Origin: WHSV01 sp050694055
GTDB taxonomy: Bacteria > Actinomycetota > CADDZG01 > WHSQ01
Assembly (NCBI GenBank): GCA_050694055.1
Contig: JBOGWX010000073.1
Coordinates: 1-40,028 of the forward strand
Reading direction: 5' to 3'
Length of the DNA: 40,028 nt
Part shown: positions 8,172-16,298 of the stretch, one piece after another
Layout of the letters: every line of letters starts with the position of its first letter
Numbering within the stretch: position 1 is the stretch's first letter
The notes under the pieces: model-generated
What the model was told of the DNA's origin: nothing
The model's input: the letters and a program-made list of their open reading frames with translations, nothing else
The model's database searches: none
Position numbers and translations under genes: made by a program

Positions 8172-9058
8172 TGCTTGCCTCCGTAGTCATCGAACGACTC
8201 ATCCGAGAGCACCTGCGTCCCGATGCCCTCGTCGGTGAAGACCTCGACGAGCAGCGCGTGCTCGACCCTGCCGTCGAGGATGTGGGCCTTGCCGACGCCC
8301 GCATGCAACGCCGCTACCACCGAGGTGGCCTTGGGCCGCATGCCCGCGGACAATCCCGGCAACATCGCCTCGAGATCGGCCAGCTTCAGCTCGCTGACCA
8401 GTGAGTCGCGATCGCCGAAGTCGGCATAGAGCCCTTCGACGTTGGTCAGATAAACGAGCTTCGCGGCGGCGAGCGCGGCGGCGAGCGCGCCCGCCACGGC
8501 ATCGGCGTTGACGTTGTGCGCCACGCCATCCGTGTCCGGTGCGACGCTCGCGAGCACCGGAGTCCGTCCGTCCGACAGAAGCGACGACACCAGCCCGGCA
8601 TCCACGGCGGTCACCTCGCCCACGAGACCCAGGTCCTCTCCCCGCGCTCCCGTGGCGCGCGCGACCTGCACCAGGCCCCCGTCGGCGCCGGACAGGCCCA
8701 CCGCGGACAGCCCCGCGGCATTGAGGCGGGCGACGAGATCCGAATTGATCGAACCGATGAGCACGCGCCGGACGATCTCCATCGATTGTGTGTCGGTCAC
8801 CCGGAGTCCGCCCACGAAGGTCGGCTGTATCCCGGCCTGCGCCATCGCCTCCGAGACCTGGGGGCCACCGCCGTGCACGACGACGAGGTTGATGCCCACC
8901 AGCGCCATCAGCGCGAGGTCCTCCGCCACCATCGACGCCTTGCGCTGGTCGTCGAGCGCCTCGCCACCGATCTTTACGACGACCGTTCGTCCCCTGTAGG
9001 TGCGAATGTAGGGCAGCGCCTCGGTCAGCACGCCCGCTTTTGCCAGAGCGTTCCTCAC
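8168..9058 (-). CDS. argB: Acetylglutamate kinase
   Basis: Phosphorylates N-acetylglutamate, the committed step that is often inhibited by arginine. The 296-residue protein has the amino-acid kinase fold with VVVKIGGEAL (residues 27-36), VVVHGGGPQV, the substrate loop GLRVTD and HNVNADAVAGALA. It overlaps argJ and argD by 4 bases each (ATGA), within one transcript. The N-terminal helix is short, so arginine-inhibited hexamer formation cannot be judged from sequence alone. Confidence 0.97.
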   Translation of the reverse strand: MRNALAKAGVLTEALPYIRTYRGRTVVVKIGGEALDDQRKASMVAEDLALMALVGINLVVVHGGGPQVSEAMAQAGIQPTFVGGLRVTDTQSMEIVRRVLIGSINSDLVARLNAAGLSAVGLSGADGGLVQVARATGARGEDLGLVGEVTAVDAGLVSSLLSDGRTPVLASVAPDTDGVAHNVNADAVAGALAAALAAAKLVYLTNVEGLYADFGDRDSLVSELKLADLEAMLPGLSAGMRPKATSVVAALHAGVGKAHILDGRVEHALLVEVFTDEGIGTQVLSDESFDDYGGKQ

Positions 9059-10197
9059 GTCGTCACCTCGGCGTTCAAGGTCACGTACTCCTCCGAGAGA
9101 TCCGCGGCGAGCACCTCCGCCGCCGCTCCTCCCCGCTCGAGCGTGACCTCGACGGTGAACTCCTCGGATCGCATCGCCGAGGCCGCGGCCGCAAGCCGGC
9201 CGGCGGGCTCGCCGTTGCCGAACAGCAGCTCTCCGCCGATTGCGATCGACGTCTCGGTGAGGTCGAGATCCCGGTCAACCGCGCCCATGGCGGCGAGCAC
9301 CCGGCCCCAGTTGGGATCGGCGCCGTGGGCGGCGGCCCGCCACAGGGTCCCCGAAGCCACCGCCCGGCCCAAGCTGACCGCGTGATCCTCGTCGCGCGCT
9401 CCGTCGACGCGCACCCGTATGAGCTTCGTGGCTCCCTCGGCGTCCCGCGCCATCTTCAGGGCCAGCTCACTGCAAACCCGCAAAAGGTCGTGACGCAGCG
9501 CGTCCGGATCGACCTCCGGGCCCGTCCCCGTCGCCAGCGCCACGACCGAATCGTTGGTGGACTCACACCCGTCGATGCACAGCCGGTTGAAACTGCGGTC
9601 CACGGACTCGGCCAGCGCGCGTTGAAGCGTCTCCTGGCTCACCGAGGCGTCCGTCCCGATGAACGCGAGCATGGTCGCCATGTTGGGCGCCACCATTGCG
9701 GCCCCCTTGGCCACGCCGGTCACGGTTGCGCCGCTCGCCGTCGAGCGCGCGACCTTGGGAAAGGTGTCGGTCGTCAGGATGGAGCGCGAGAAGTCACCGA
9801 CCTCGGGCGAAAGCGAGGCGACCGCAGGAGGCAGCGCAGCCGAGATCAGGAGTGGATCGAGCGGTACTCCGATCGGACCGGTCGAGCAGACGAGGACCTC
9901 GCCCGGCTCGCAGCCGAGGGCCGAGGCCGTCGCGCAGGCCGCGCGCTCGACCGTCTCCCGGCCCCGGCCACCGGTACAGGCGTTGGCGTTGCCGCTGTTG
10001 ACGACGAGGGCCCTCACGGACCGCCCCAAGGCGGCCCGATTCCAGTGGACGCATTCTGCCGCCGCGGCGTTGCGCGTGAAGGTGCCGGCCCAGGCGGCGC
10101 GGCCTCCGGCCACGAGCAAACCGAGATCGAGCTCCCCTGCGGGCTTGATCCCGGCCGCCACGCCCGAAGAGCTGAGCCCCTCCGGCCACCGGGTCAT
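9055..10197 (-). CDS. argJ: Glutamate N-acetyltransferase/amino-acid acetyltransferase
   Basis: Ornithine acetyltransferase of 380 residues; it releases ornithine from N-acetylornithine and recycles the acetyl group to glutamate. It is made as one chain that cuts itself in the motif KGAAMVAPNMATMLAF, where Thr175 becomes the nucleophile of the beta chain. VVNSGNANACTG and STGPIG(V)PL oxyanion-region motifs are also present. The ATG at 10197 overlaps the argC stop (ATGA). The open frame continues far upstream, but that part lies antisense-framed over argC and is not coding. Presence of argJ means a cyclic acetyl pathway. Confidence 0.97.
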   Translation of the reverse strand: MTRWPEGLSSSGVAAGIKPAGELDLGLLVAGGRAAWAGTFTRNAAAAECVHWNRAALGRSVRALVVNSGNANACTGGRGRETVERAACATASALGCEPGEVLVCSTGPIGVPLDPLLISAALPPAVASLSPEVGDFSRSILTTDTFPKVARSTASGATVTGVAKGAAMVAPNMATMLAFIGTDASVSQETLQRALAESVDRSFNRLCIDGCESTNDSVVALATGTGPEVDPDALRHDLLRVCSELALKMARDAEGATKLIRVRVDGARDEDHAVSLGRAVASGTLWRAAAHGADPNWGRVLAAMGAVDRDLDLTETSIAIGGELLFGNGEPAGRLAAAASAMRSEEFTVEVTLERGGAAAEVLAADLSEEYVTLNAEVTT

Positions 10198-11156
10198 GGC
10201 CAGACTCCCGCCGCCTCGAGGCCCTCGCCCTCGGGCAGACCGAGGGCGAGGTTGGCGTTCTGCAGCGCTTGACCGGCTGCGCCCTTGCCGAGGTTGTCGA
10301 GCGCGCCGGAGCACACGAGCCAGCCGCTGCGGTCGTCGATGCGCGCCGCAACGTGTGCGGCGTTCGAGCCGGTGGTGGCCTTGGTGGCGGGCCAGTCGTC
10401 GAGCACCTCGACGAAGTCCTCTCCGGCGTAGGCGGCGCGCAGCACTTCGGTTGCGGCGTCGTCGGAGAGCGGCGCGTCGAGCCGGGCCCGCACGGTCGCC
10501 AGCAGCCCTCTGCTCATGGGGGCGAGGTGAGGGGTGAAAGAGATGGGTGCGTCGAGGCCCCCGAAAGCACAGAGCCCGCGCTCGATCTCGGCCACGTGGC
10601 GGTGCGACACGCTTCCGTAGGAGGTCACGCTGGCTTCCGCCGCCGCCAGGGACAACTTCTCGGACGGTTTCCGCCCCGCCCCCGAGGTGCCCGAGATGGC
10701 GTCCACGACCACCGGTCCACTCACCAGCTTCTCCCGGGCGAAGGGCACGACCGCGAGCAGCGTGGCGGTCGGATAGCAGCCGGGGTTGGCGACGCGCCGA
10801 GCGCCGGCGAGGCTCGGGCGAACGAACTCGGTGAGGCCGTAGACCCACCCTTGGTCGGCCCGAAAATCGTCGGCCAGGTCGACGACCAGGGGGGCCTCGA
10901 TCCCTTCGATATGCCGCGCAAGCTCGCCGTGGGGCAGACAGGAGAACAAGACATCGGCTCGCACCGAGCACGCCTCCTGCACCGAAACGAGCACCCCGTC
11001 GAGCGCGGCGAGGTGAGGGTGGACCGCGGCGACCGGCGCCCCGACGCCGGCGGCGGCAGACGCGGCCACGACCGCGAGGTCGGGGTGGCGCGCCAGCAGG
11101 CGGAGGAGCTCACCTCCGCTGAATCCTGATGCGCCGAGAACCACTGCAGTGGGCAT
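10194..11156 (-). CDS. argC: N-acetyl-gamma-glutamyl-phosphate reductase
   Basis: NADPH-dependent reductase, 320 residues, making N-acetylglutamate semialdehyde. The N-terminal Rossmann motif VVLGASGFSGGELLRLL is followed by the active-site cysteine Cys127 in NPGCYPTA, and later HLAPMSRGLLAT. It is the first gene of the arg operon. No ribosome site precedes the ATG; the -10 box ends only 9 bases upstream, so the mRNA is probably leaderless. Confidence 0.97.
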   Translation of the reverse strand: MPTAVVLGASGFSGGELLRLLARHPDLAVVAASAAAGVGAPVAAVHPHLAALDGVLVSVQEACSVRADVLFSCLPHGELARHIEGIEAPLVVDLADDFRADQGWVYGLTEFVRPSLAGARRVANPGCYPTATLLAVVPFAREKLVSGPVVVDAISGTSGAGRKPSEKLSLAAAEASVTSYGSVSHRHVAEIERGLCAFGGLDAPISFTPHLAPMSRGLLATVRARLDAPLSDDAATEVLRAAYAGEDFVEVLDDWPATKATTGSNAAHVAARIDDRSGWLVCSGALDNLGKGAAGQALQNANLALGLPEGEGLEAAGVWP

Positions 11157-11161
11157 AGTAG

Positions 11162-11195
11162 CGCAAGTTTATGCACATTACCGAATGATTATCAA
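11162..11195 (-). promoter_or_regulatory. argC promoter with ARG-box-like sequences
   Basis: On the minus strand TTGATA (11195-11190), an 18-base spacer and TAAACT (11171-11166) form a promoter whose start would lie 2-3 bases before the argC ATG. The same AT-rich island contains TGATAATCATTC and TGCATAAACTTGCG, which resemble ARG-box halves (TGAAT/TGCAT-type palindromes). ArgR binding here would block the polymerase. The ARG-box match is imperfect. Confidence 0.45.
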
Positions 11196-11280
11196 ACCGA
11201 GGCCCCTCTGGGGCGGCGCGCGGCGTAGGAGGAGGGAAGCGAGGTATGCATGGGTCCACGGCATTCGACGCGGAGGTCTG

Positions 11281-12558
11281 ATGAACGACATCTGGTTACA
11301 GATCGTTTTGGTGCTGGCGCTGGTGATCGTCAACGCGCTGTTCGCCGGTAGCGAGATCGCCCTCGTGTCCCTTCGGGAGGGTCAGATCCGAAAGCTCGAG
11401 GAGGGGAGCAAGAGGCAGCAGACGCTGGCGCGCCTCGCGCGCGATCCCAACCAGTTCCTGTCGACCATCCAGATCGGCATCACCCTGGGTGGGTTCCTGG
11501 CGTCCGCCACCGCCGCGGTGTCCCTCGCGCGGCCGCTCGTCGACCCGCTCGAGCCCCTGTTCGGCGAGCTCGCCCGACCGGTGGCCATCGTGGTCGTCAC
11601 GCTGATACTGACCTACGTGACCCTGGTCTTCGGTGAGCTGGCGCCCAAACGCCTGGCTCTGCAGCGCGCCGAGGGGTGGGGCACCTTCGCAGGTCCCCCC
11701 TTGTCCTTTCTCGGCAAGCTCACGAGGCCCGTGGTGTGGTTGCTCGGCAAGTCGACCGACTTCACGGTGCGAATCTTCGGAGGAAACCCCTCAGCTCAGC
11801 GCGAGGAGGTCGGCGAAGAGGAGCTGCGCGACATGGTCACGACGGGCAGCGGATTCAGCCGCTTTCAACGAGAGATACTGACCGGGGCCTTCGAGATCAA
11901 AGAGCGACGCCTGCGCGAGATCTCGGTTCCTCGTCCCGAGATCTTCTCGCTGCCGGCTGATTGCCCCGTGGAGGAGGCCATCTCCAGGCTGCTAGAGAGC
12001 GGGCACTCACGTGCTCCGGTCACCGGGCGCGACATCGACGACATGGTAGGGATCGTCCACCTGCGCGACCTCATCGGCAACAAGGGTTCGCTGCGGGAAC
12101 GCGCGCGCGAGGCGACCACGCTTCCCGAGACCTTGCCGGTGATGAACGCCCTCAGGGAGATGCAGCGCAACCGAGCGCAGATGGCGATCGTGATCGACGA
12201 GCACGGCGGAGTCGACGGGCTCGTAACCATCGAAGACCTGCTCGAGGAGCTGGTCGGAGAGATCTACGATGAGTTCGACAGGGATGTGTCCGGTGTCGAG
12301 CGCAGCGACGACGGCTCCGTGGTCGTGCCCGGCAGCTTCCCGGTGCACGACCTCGAGGACATCGGCGTCGAGCTCCCGCGCGGGGAGTACACCACCGTCG
12401 CGGGCGTCATGCTGGACCGACTCGGTCGGGTTCCCGATAAGGGGGAGTCGCTCGAGATCGACGAGTACCGTCTCGAGGCCTTGGAGGTGGCCCAAAACGC
12501 GATCACCAGGATCCGCATCGCGCGCCTGCACGAGCACAACGTCGGCAGGGACGGCTAG
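11281..12558 (+). CDS. CNNM/CorC-family transporter (DUF21-CBS-CorC_HlyC)
   Basis: Membrane protein of 425 residues in the hemolysin C/CorC/CNNM family, which moves Mg2+ or other divalent ions. An N-terminal DUF21 region (about 1-190) has several hydrophobic segments and the family signature ALFAGSEIALVSL, QIGITLGGF and VFGELAPKRLAL. Two CBS motifs follow (about 220-335; VPRPEIFSL ... MVGIVHLRDL and IVIDEHGGVDGLVTIEDLLEELVGEIYDE), then a CorC_HlyC domain (about 345-415). The ATG at 11281 has GGAGG four bases ahead. It is divergent from argC and convergent with def: the two stop codons share a CTAG. Confidence 0.9.
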   Translation: MNDIWLQIVLVLALVIVNALFAGSEIALVSLREGQIRKLEEGSKRQQTLARLARDPNQFLSTIQIGITLGGFLASATAAVSLARPLVDPLEPLFGELARPVAIVVVTLILTYVTLVFGELAPKRLALQRAEGWGTFAGPPLSFLGKLTRPVVWLLGKSTDFTVRIFGGNPSAQREEVGEEELRDMVTTGSGFSRFQREILTGAFEIKERRLREISVPRPEIFSLPADCPVEEAISRLLESGHSRAPVTGRDIDDMVGIVHLRDLIGNKGSLRERAREATTLPETLPVMNALREMQRNRAQMAIVIDEHGGVDGLVTIEDLLEELVGEIYDEFDRDVSGVERSDDGSVVVPGSFPVHDLEDIGVELPRGEYTTVAGVMLDRLGRVPDKGESLEIDEYRLEALEVAQNAITRIRIARLHEHNVGRDG

Positions 12559-13052
12559 CGGTAAGTCTGCCGGCGAAAGACGTCGGTAGACAGCGATGCC
12601 ACCCGATCGAGGATCAGCAGGCCGTCGAGATGGTCGATCTCGTGCTGCAACGCCCTCGCCTCGAACGCGTCGGTCGCGATGACTCGCTCATCTCCGTGTT
12701 GATCGATGCCCTGCACCACTACTCTCTTGGAACGAGCCACGTTCGCGGTGAGGTCGGGGACGCTCATGCAGCCCTCCCGGCCGGCCTCCCGGCCCCAGGA
12801 ATCGACCACGACGGGGTCGACGAGGCAGACGAGCCCGTGGCAGGTCCTGGTCCTGGGGTGCCCCGTCACGTCTACCGCGATCACCCGGCGGTTGACGCCG
12901 ATCTGCGGCGCGGCCAGCCCGACGCAAGCGGGTGACACCCGCATGGTGTCGATCAGGTCGGCGACGAGCTCGCCCGCGGGGCGCTCATTGAGTTCTTCAG
13001 AGCGGAGCTTCAGGACGCGCTCGGGAAGCCGCAGGACCTCACGGACCGGCAT
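12555..13052 (-). CDS. def: Peptide deformylase
   Basis: Metalloenzyme of 165 residues that removes the formyl group from new proteins at the ribosome. All three motifs are visible: GLAAPQIG (45-52), EGCMS (93-97; Cys95 is a metal ligand, Met replaces the usual Leu) and QHEIDH (136-141; His137, Glu138 and His141). The start codon overlaps the stop of the ACT-domain gene by one base (TAATG), so the two are coupled. The gene ends in a CTAG shared with the convergent CorC-family gene. Confidence 0.96.
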   Translation of the reverse strand: MPVREVLRLPERVLKLRSEELNERPAGELVADLIDTMRVSPACVGLAAPQIGVNRRVIAVDVTGHPRTRTCHGLVCLVDPVVVDSWGREAGREGCMSVPDLTANVARSKRVVVQGIDQHGDERVIATDAFEARALQHEIDHLDGLLILDRVASLSTDVFRRQTYR

Positions 13053-13594
13053 TAGAGAATGTCGGATTCGATCGCGTTGATCGTGATATCCACCCCGAGC
13101 TCCTCCTCGAGGTTGCCAAGGCCGGCCCTGAGGTCCTCACTCGAAAGGTCGCGGCCCGCGGCCACCTCCAGCATCAGGGCGTAGACGGGAGTCTGGTCGG
13201 ATCCGATGACGCGCGACGAGAGATCGGTGATGTTCACGCCAACGCTGCTGAGATGCTTCGCGACTCGGTACACGATGCCCGGGCGGTCACCACCGTAGAC
13301 GGAGATGACGTGCGTCGGCTCGACCACGGCCAGATGCGCCTCGTAGACGGGTCGAGCCGTGACGACGAGCTCGAGTTCCGAGGCGACCGAGACAAGCCGG
13401 CTCTCGATCTGCTCGGGGGTAACTCCCTCGGGGAGTCTCACGATCAGCATCATCGAGAAGTGGCCGCTCAGGATGGTCGACGTCGCGTCCTCGAGGTTGC
13501 AGCCGTCTTCGTACAGAACGCGTGTAACCGCAGCGACGATGCCGGTTCGGTCGTTGCCGATCACGGTTACCGCAGCAAGAGAAGTCCCCTTCAT
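13052..13594 (-). CDS. Two-ACT-domain protein (GcvR-like)
   Basis: Protein of 180 residues with two ACT domains: residues about 5-80 (SLAAVTVIGNDRTGIVAAVTRVLYEDGCNLEDATSTIL) and 95-170 (HVISVYGGDRPGIVYRVAKHLSSVGVNITDLSSRV). ACT domains bind amino acids; tandem ones alone occur in glycine-cleavage regulator GcvR and related proteins. It has no DNA-binding or enzyme domain, so it probably acts on another protein. I start at the ATG at 13594, where similarity to the family begins; the longer frame upstream overlaps the next gene. It is directly followed by def. Confidence 0.8.
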   Translation of the reverse strand: MKGTSLAAVTVIGNDRTGIVAAVTRVLYEDGCNLEDATSTILSGHFSMMLIVRLPEGVTPEQIESRLVSVASELELVVTARPVYEAHLAVVEPTHVISVYGGDRPGIVYRVAKHLSSVGVNITDLSSRVIGSDQTPVYALMLEVAAGRDLSSEDLRAGLGNLEEELGVDITINAIESDIL

Positions 13595-13607
13595 CTGCCC
13601 TGCCAGA

Positions 13608-14270
13608 CTAGCCGTCCGACCGGGCTCGCCGAGCGGCCGCGTCCAGAATGGTTCGGACGTCTTCGTCGCCGACCTGAGCGAAATCGTCGAAGTGCTCCCC
13701 CACCGCCAGAAACGGCCGGGGCGTGGCGAGGACGACCACTTCGTCGTAGAGCTCACGCAGTGGCTCGACCGACTCCGGCGGACAAACGGGAATGGCGAGC
13801 ACTAGGCGAGCCGGGTCGTGCGCGCGCAAGACCCTCTCGGCGGCCTTGGCGGTGCCGCCGGTGGCGAGGCCATCATCTACGACGATGACGGTCCGGCCGG
13901 CGAGAGGCGGCTCGGTGCGATCGCCGATCCACCGGCGATGGCGGGCCTCCACCTCGTCGGCGGTCCGGGCCACGAGCCGGTCGAGGACGTCGGGTGGGAT
14001 CCCCATGCGGTCCACGAGCGGACGGTTGATGTACACGACGCCCCCGCTGCCAACCGCACCGATCCCCAACTCCGGCTGGTCGGGGGCTCCGACCTTGCGC
14101 ACGACCACGATCTCGAGGGGAGCTTCAAGCCCTCTCGCCACTTCGTCCGCGACCTCTACACCGCCGCGCGGGAGCCCTACCACGACCGGCTCCGCCGCGC
14201 GCAGCTCACTCAGCTCATCTGCCAGGGCGACTCCGGCCGCCCGCCGATCTGGCCATCTGACGTACGACAT
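13608..14270 (-). CDS. Phosphoribosyltransferase-family protein
   Basis: About 220-residue type I phosphoribosyltransferase fold protein. The PRPP loop VIVVDDGLATGGT (with the two acidic residues and GGT) is clear, and VVVGLPRGGVEVADEVA and VRKVGAPDQPELGIGAV match a common bacterial family of stand-alone PRTases. Its substrate is not known. The ATG at 14270 is the first standard start; a TTG at 14279 with AGAGG five bases ahead is also possible. It lies 13 bases upstream of the ACT-domain gene and may share its transcript. Confidence 0.8.
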   Translation of the reverse strand: MSYVRWPDRRAAGVALADELSELRAAEPVVVGLPRGGVEVADEVARGLEAPLEIVVVRKVGAPDQPELGIGAVGSGGVVYINRPLVDRMGIPPDVLDRLVARTADEVEARHRRWIGDRTEPPLAGRTVIVVDDGLATGGTAKAAERVLRAHDPARLVLAIPVCPPESVEPLRELYDEVVVLATPRPFLAVGEHFDDFAQVGDEDVRTILDAAARRARSDG

Positions 14271-14322
14271 GAGGGGCAAGCAAACCTCTAGCGGGTGTCC
14301 GACGCAAACGGCCGAACCGGAT

Positions 14323-14739
14323 TCAGGCCCCCATCTGGGTCGTCTCGAGGGGAGCCACCCTGACGACCACGCGGTGATCGCCCGGCCGGTGCCAGGGGTA
14401 GCGGTCGTGCCGGGTGTACTTCCGCGCCATCTTGTCGATGAACGCGTTGCCCTCGTCGTCGACGATGTCGGCCACCACTCCCCGCACCTCGAGGTACTTA
14501 TAGGGGTTGTCCGGGTCGATGATCGACAGCGCGACGCGCGGCCGACGGGAGAGGTTGTGATACTTCTGCCGTCCGGTCGTCAGGCTGAACAGCACATGGG
14601 TGCCGTCGTAGTCGTACCAGACCGGAGTCGAGTGCGGCCCTCCGTCCGGACCCAGTGACGCAACGTGCGCGAAGCCACGCGTGGCCATGAGGTCCTGGTA
14701 CTCCTGAGGAATCTCCACCGGCGAGTGCTCCGTCTTCAT
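14323..14739 (-). CDS. PPOX-class F420/flavin-dependent protein
   Basis: Small 138-residue split-barrel protein of the pyridoxamine-phosphate-oxidase-like group, which in actinobacteria often uses F420 or FMN. Typical segments are RGFAHVASLGPDGGPHSTPVWY, the cofactor-phosphate region GRQKYHNLSRRPRVALSIID, and KYLEVRGVVADIVDDEG. The C-terminal KMARKYTRHDRYPW is common to the family. The ATG at 14739 has GGAGG 8 bases upstream; a TTG at 14754 would put that site inside the gene. Its substrate is unknown. It is divergent from the MoxR gene. Confidence 0.85.
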   Translation of the reverse strand: MKTEHSPVEIPQEYQDLMATRGFAHVASLGPDGGPHSTPVWYDYDGTHVLFSLTTGRQKYHNLSRRPRVALSIIDPDNPYKYLEVRGVVADIVDDEGNAFIDKMARKYTRHDRYPWHRPGDHRVVVRVAPLETTQMGA

Positions 14740-14852
14740 CTCTCGGGCCTCCAAATGCAGTAAGCGGGGGATATTCGGCTACAAGGCTTCCTCCATGCCG
14801 GCCATTCCCCGGCCCGGCTTGCGTAAAACCAGCCATGCGTAACCCTGATTAC

Positions 14853-16277
14853 ATGACGACTCCCGCCACGCTTGGCCGGCTGAAGGCCTCCGGTTATCCC
14901 GATCGCACCGTCAAGCAGGAACTCCGAGCCAACCTCCTCACACGGCTGCGATCGAAGCAGCGCATCTTCCCCGACATCGTCGGTTACGAGGACTCGGTCA
15001 TCCCATCGCTCGAGAGAGCCGTGCTGGCCGGTCACGACCTGATCATGCTCGGCGAGCGCGGTCAGGCGAAGAGCCGGCTGATGCGCTATCTGGTCGAGTT
15101 GCTCGACGAGTCGATTCCCATCATCGAGGGCAGTGAGGTCAACGACCACCCCTACCGTCCGGTCTCGGCGATGGCCCGCAAGCTGGTCGAAGACCTCGGG
15201 GACGAGACGCCGATCACCTGGGTGGGGCGGGAGGCGCGCTACGCCGAGAAACTCGCGACGCCGGACACGGCCGTGGCGGATCTGATCGGCGACGTCGATC
15301 CGATCCGGGTGGCCGAGGGACGGTATCTCGGAGACGAGCTGACGATTCACTATGGGCTCGTGCCGCGCGCTAATCGCGGCGTCGTTGCGATCAACGAGCT
15401 TCCCGACCTTCCGGAGCGCATTCAGGTCTCGCTCCTCAACATTCTCGAGGAGCGAGACATCCAGGTGCGCGGCTACAAGATTCGTTTGCCGCTCGACCTG
15501 ATGCTGGTAGCCAGCGCCAACCCCGAGGATTACACACACCGCGGACGCATCATCACTCCACTCAAGGATCGCTTCGGGACCCAGGTGCGCACTCACTACC
15601 CCCAGCGCGCCGAGCAGGAGATCACGATCATGGAGCAGGAGGCGCGGCTCCCGCGGGGCGAAGACGACATGCCACTGCACCTCCCGGCTCATCTAAAAGA
15701 AGTGATTGCGGAGCTCTCTGCACAGTTGCGGGCTTCGTCGCAAGTCAACCAGCGGTCCGGCGTCTCGGTCCGCTTCTCGATCGGTGCTCTCGAAACGCTT
15801 GCTGCCGGCGCGGTTCGGCGCGCGGTCTTGACCGGAGAGCAACAGGCGGTGCCCCGCACGGTGGACCTGTACGCGATCATCCCGGCCGCGATCGGCCGCA
15901 TCGAGTTCGACATGCTCGAGGAGGGGCGCGAGATCGCGGTGTTAGAGCGCGCCCTCAAGCGCGCCCTGCTCGAGGTCTGGCACCACCGGCTCGGGGGCGA
16001 GGACACCTCCGCGTTGACGCGGGCCTTCGACGAGGGCCTGGTGGCCGAGACGTCGGAGGAGATGAGTGCGCGTGACTTCATGGGTCAGTTCGAGGGCGCA
16101 GCCGAGGCCGGCTTCCTCATCGAACGGCTCGTGGGCCGGCTGGATCTCCCCGACGATTCCGTAGCGGTACGTGCGAGCGCGCTCGAGTTCGCATTAGAGG
16201 GACTTCACCTCACGAAACAGATAAACAAGGAGCTGACCGAGTCACCGGGACGCTGGCGCTTTCAATCGGACATTTAG
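14853..16277 (+). CDS. MoxR-type AAA+ ATPase (magnesium chelatase I-like)
   Basis: ATPase of about 474 residues. Walker A is GERGQAKSR (about residue 65), the Walker B position reads VVAINELPDL, and sensor-type NPEDYTHRGR and the following TPLKDRFGTQVRTHYP belong to the MoxR/ChlI branch. The Asp usually before the Glu of Walker B is Asn here; I believe this is typical of the subgroup but could not check. Such ATPases usually act with a von Willebrand A protein as metal-insertion or complex-assembly chaperones, and the VWA partner is the next gene. The ATG at 14853 (MTTPATLG) fits family starts; 14835 is an alternative. No clear ribosome site is seen. Confidence 0.85.
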   Translation: MTTPATLGRLKASGYPDRTVKQELRANLLTRLRSKQRIFPDIVGYEDSVIPSLERAVLAGHDLIMLGERGQAKSRLMRYLVELLDESIPIIEGSEVNDHPYRPVSAMARKLVEDLGDETPITWVGREARYAEKLATPDTAVADLIGDVDPIRVAEGRYLGDELTIHYGLVPRANRGVVAINELPDLPERIQVSLLNILEERDIQVRGYKIRLPLDLMLVASANPEDYTHRGRIITPLKDRFGTQVRTHYPQRAEQEITIMEQEARLPRGEDDMPLHLPAHLKEVIAELSAQLRASSQVNQRSGVSVRFSIGALETLAAGAVRRAVLTGEQQAVPRTVDLYAIIPAAIGRIEFDMLEEGREIAVLERALKRALLEVWHHRLGGEDTSALTRAFDEGLVAETSEEMSARDFMGQFEGAAEAGFLIERLVGRLDLPDDSVAVRASALEFALEGLHLTKQINKELTESPGRWRFQSDI

Positions 16278-16294
16278 AAGCGGACATTTAGGAG
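16267..16294 (+). repeat. 14-bp tandem duplication at the MoxR/VWA junction
   Basis: Two adjacent copies, CGGACATTTAGAAG and CGGACATTTAGGAG, differ at one base. The first carries the stop codon of the ATPase gene. The second has the change AGAAG to AGGAG, giving the ribosome site that stands 4 bases before the ATG of the VWA gene. Confidence 0.85.
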
Positions 16295-16298
16295 CACC

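Noticed and set aside
9040..10272. 410-residue plus-strand open frame
   Set aside because: It is antisense to argJ, has the Arg/Gly-rich make-up of a high-GC shadow frame, and matches no family.
14736..15692. 318-residue minus-strand open frame
   Set aside because: It is antisense to the MoxR ATPase gene, whose motifs are clear, and has no ribosome site or family match.
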